A stretch of DNA of 64,000 nt, from positions 2,895,981 to 2,959,980 of the forward strand of contig CM041203.1 of assembly GCA_023078555.1 (NCBI GenBank). Reading direction: 5' to 3'. A model generated the notes under the pieces. It had not been told where the DNA came from. It made no database searches and saw only the letters and a list, made by a program, of their open reading frames with translations. Each line of letters begins with the position of its first letter. The first letter of the stretch is position 1. The position numbers and the translations under genes are program-made. Below, piece after piece: positions 63,156 through 64,000 of the stretch. The stretch comes from Ulva prolifera. Lineage: Eukaryota > Chlorophyta > Ulvophyceae > Ulvales > Ulvaceae.

Positions 63156-64000
63156 GCTGAGCGCTGTCGCGCTGCTTGTGTGGGCAGCACAGTGTGCGCT
63201 CTCTTGCTGGGGCCACACCACCTCAGATGCCACGGCGGCCCAATCCGGCTTCCTTCTCAATCTGAGACACAGGTGGGCCGTGTCTTGCAGAGGACCCGCA
63301 GAGCTGTTGCTGCAAAATGTCTTGCTGTAAACCTGTGGGGGATGTGGGCAAAGAGGTGGTGCAAAATGTCCTCTACAGTGCATGGATGTACAGTATCCAA
63401 AGCATTGCTGTAAAAGTCATGCACATCCATGGCGTGCGGAGCATCAAGTGCTGTAGTATCGAGGTTCTGGGGAACGTCCCGTCGATGCAGATGTGCACGG
63501 ACTCGCTTTGCCTGTATTTTGCAACTGTGGCCACGTGATGTTCTCGAAGCCTTGCACATTCCAGAACCTCTTGCTGCGCCCAAACACCGGATTGTCCGTC
63601 AAACTATACGAACCCACAATTGTGTGCCGGAGGCAGGTACGTGTAAGAGTGGAGATACCCATGTCTAGTTGTAGGGCTGCTGGAATCCCTGTCATCCCCG
63701 GTGGTATACAGGAGCACCTAGACAAGCATGATGCCTGTGCGCCCTCCCATGAGGTGAGCACAGACCGCTTTGGAACAAACATCACGCCCTTGCTGACAGC
63801 CTTCCAGCCGCACATGGAAGGCATGGCGTAGCAGGGATGGCCATGGGCATGCAGCACAGGGCACCTCAACAGTGCATGCGTACATGCCATCACCCATGCA
63901 GCACTGGCAGATGTGTCACACCTCCGCCAACCTCCAGGCACGAGCAAGGGAGGCCTACGCTCAGACCCGGTGGCATGTGGGTCATGGACCATTCTGTACG
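63156..64000. other. downstream flank, no gene established
   Basis: Contains the 3' end of the glutathione reductase gene and open frames on both strands (plus, ending 63831; minus, 63444-63992) with no recognisable domain. A neighbouring gene may begin here but runs off the window. Confidence 0.4.

Noticed and set aside
63444..63992. 182-codon minus-strand frame at the window end
   Set aside because: No recognisable content and antisense to several equally open plus frames; may be chance.

Overview
This is a window of a spliced nuclear genome from a eukaryotic microbe, most likely an alga. Introns are GT-AG, short (mostly 70-360 nt, some only 34-44 nt) and numerous. I assembled the exon models by hand: splice sites were accepted only where reading frame and phase closed over the whole gene and the protein stayed family-like. 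The lineage is unresolved. A plant/algal-type glutathione reductase, Ser-Pro-rich linkers in a secreted protein and a kelch/Pmp/multi-TM receptor fit a green alga. A VPV-rich membrane-skeleton-like protein would fit a glaucophyte, cryptophyte or chromerid as well.

Left part (1-26.8 kb): a gene-free repetitive stretch; a minus-strand gene for a 1227-residue secreted cysteine-rich repeat protein (3678-8484); a divergent 11-exon transportin-SR/importin-13-type karyopherin (9460-13882); then two minus-strand paralogues of a four-TM protein (15006-17335 and 24664-26753) with matching exon structures. They are separated by a repeat-rich island holding a 5'-truncated LINE (18954-21032), two long palindromes and dispersed copies of a ~39-bp motif.

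Middle part (26.8-42 kb): 5 kb of repeats with a decayed LINE copy; a multi-TM protein of unknown function (31883-33202); splicing factor SF3A2 (34036-35392, minus) head-to-head with a CID-domain, RPRD1/Rtt103-like RNA polymerase II CTD-binding protein (36171-38619). The pair shares a 0.8-kb intergenic region and both act in mRNA synthesis/processing. A further 3.4 kb looks gene-free.

Right part (42-64 kb): a ten-exon valine/proline-rich alveolin/articulin (epiplastin)-like protein (42068-46489, plus) convergent with a 26-exon, 3120-residue minus-strand gene (47145-58932). That protein carries a signal peptide, a long kelch ectodomain, a Chlamydia-Pmp-like beta-helix, GCC2/GCC3-like Cys modules and about eight TM helices. 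It is divergent from a nine-exon glutathione reductase (59561-63155). The most unusual items are the giant kelch/Pmp/TM protein, the modular Cys-rich secreted protein built from phase 1-1 exons, and the membrane-skeleton-like protein. No tRNA, rRNA or CRISPR was seen.
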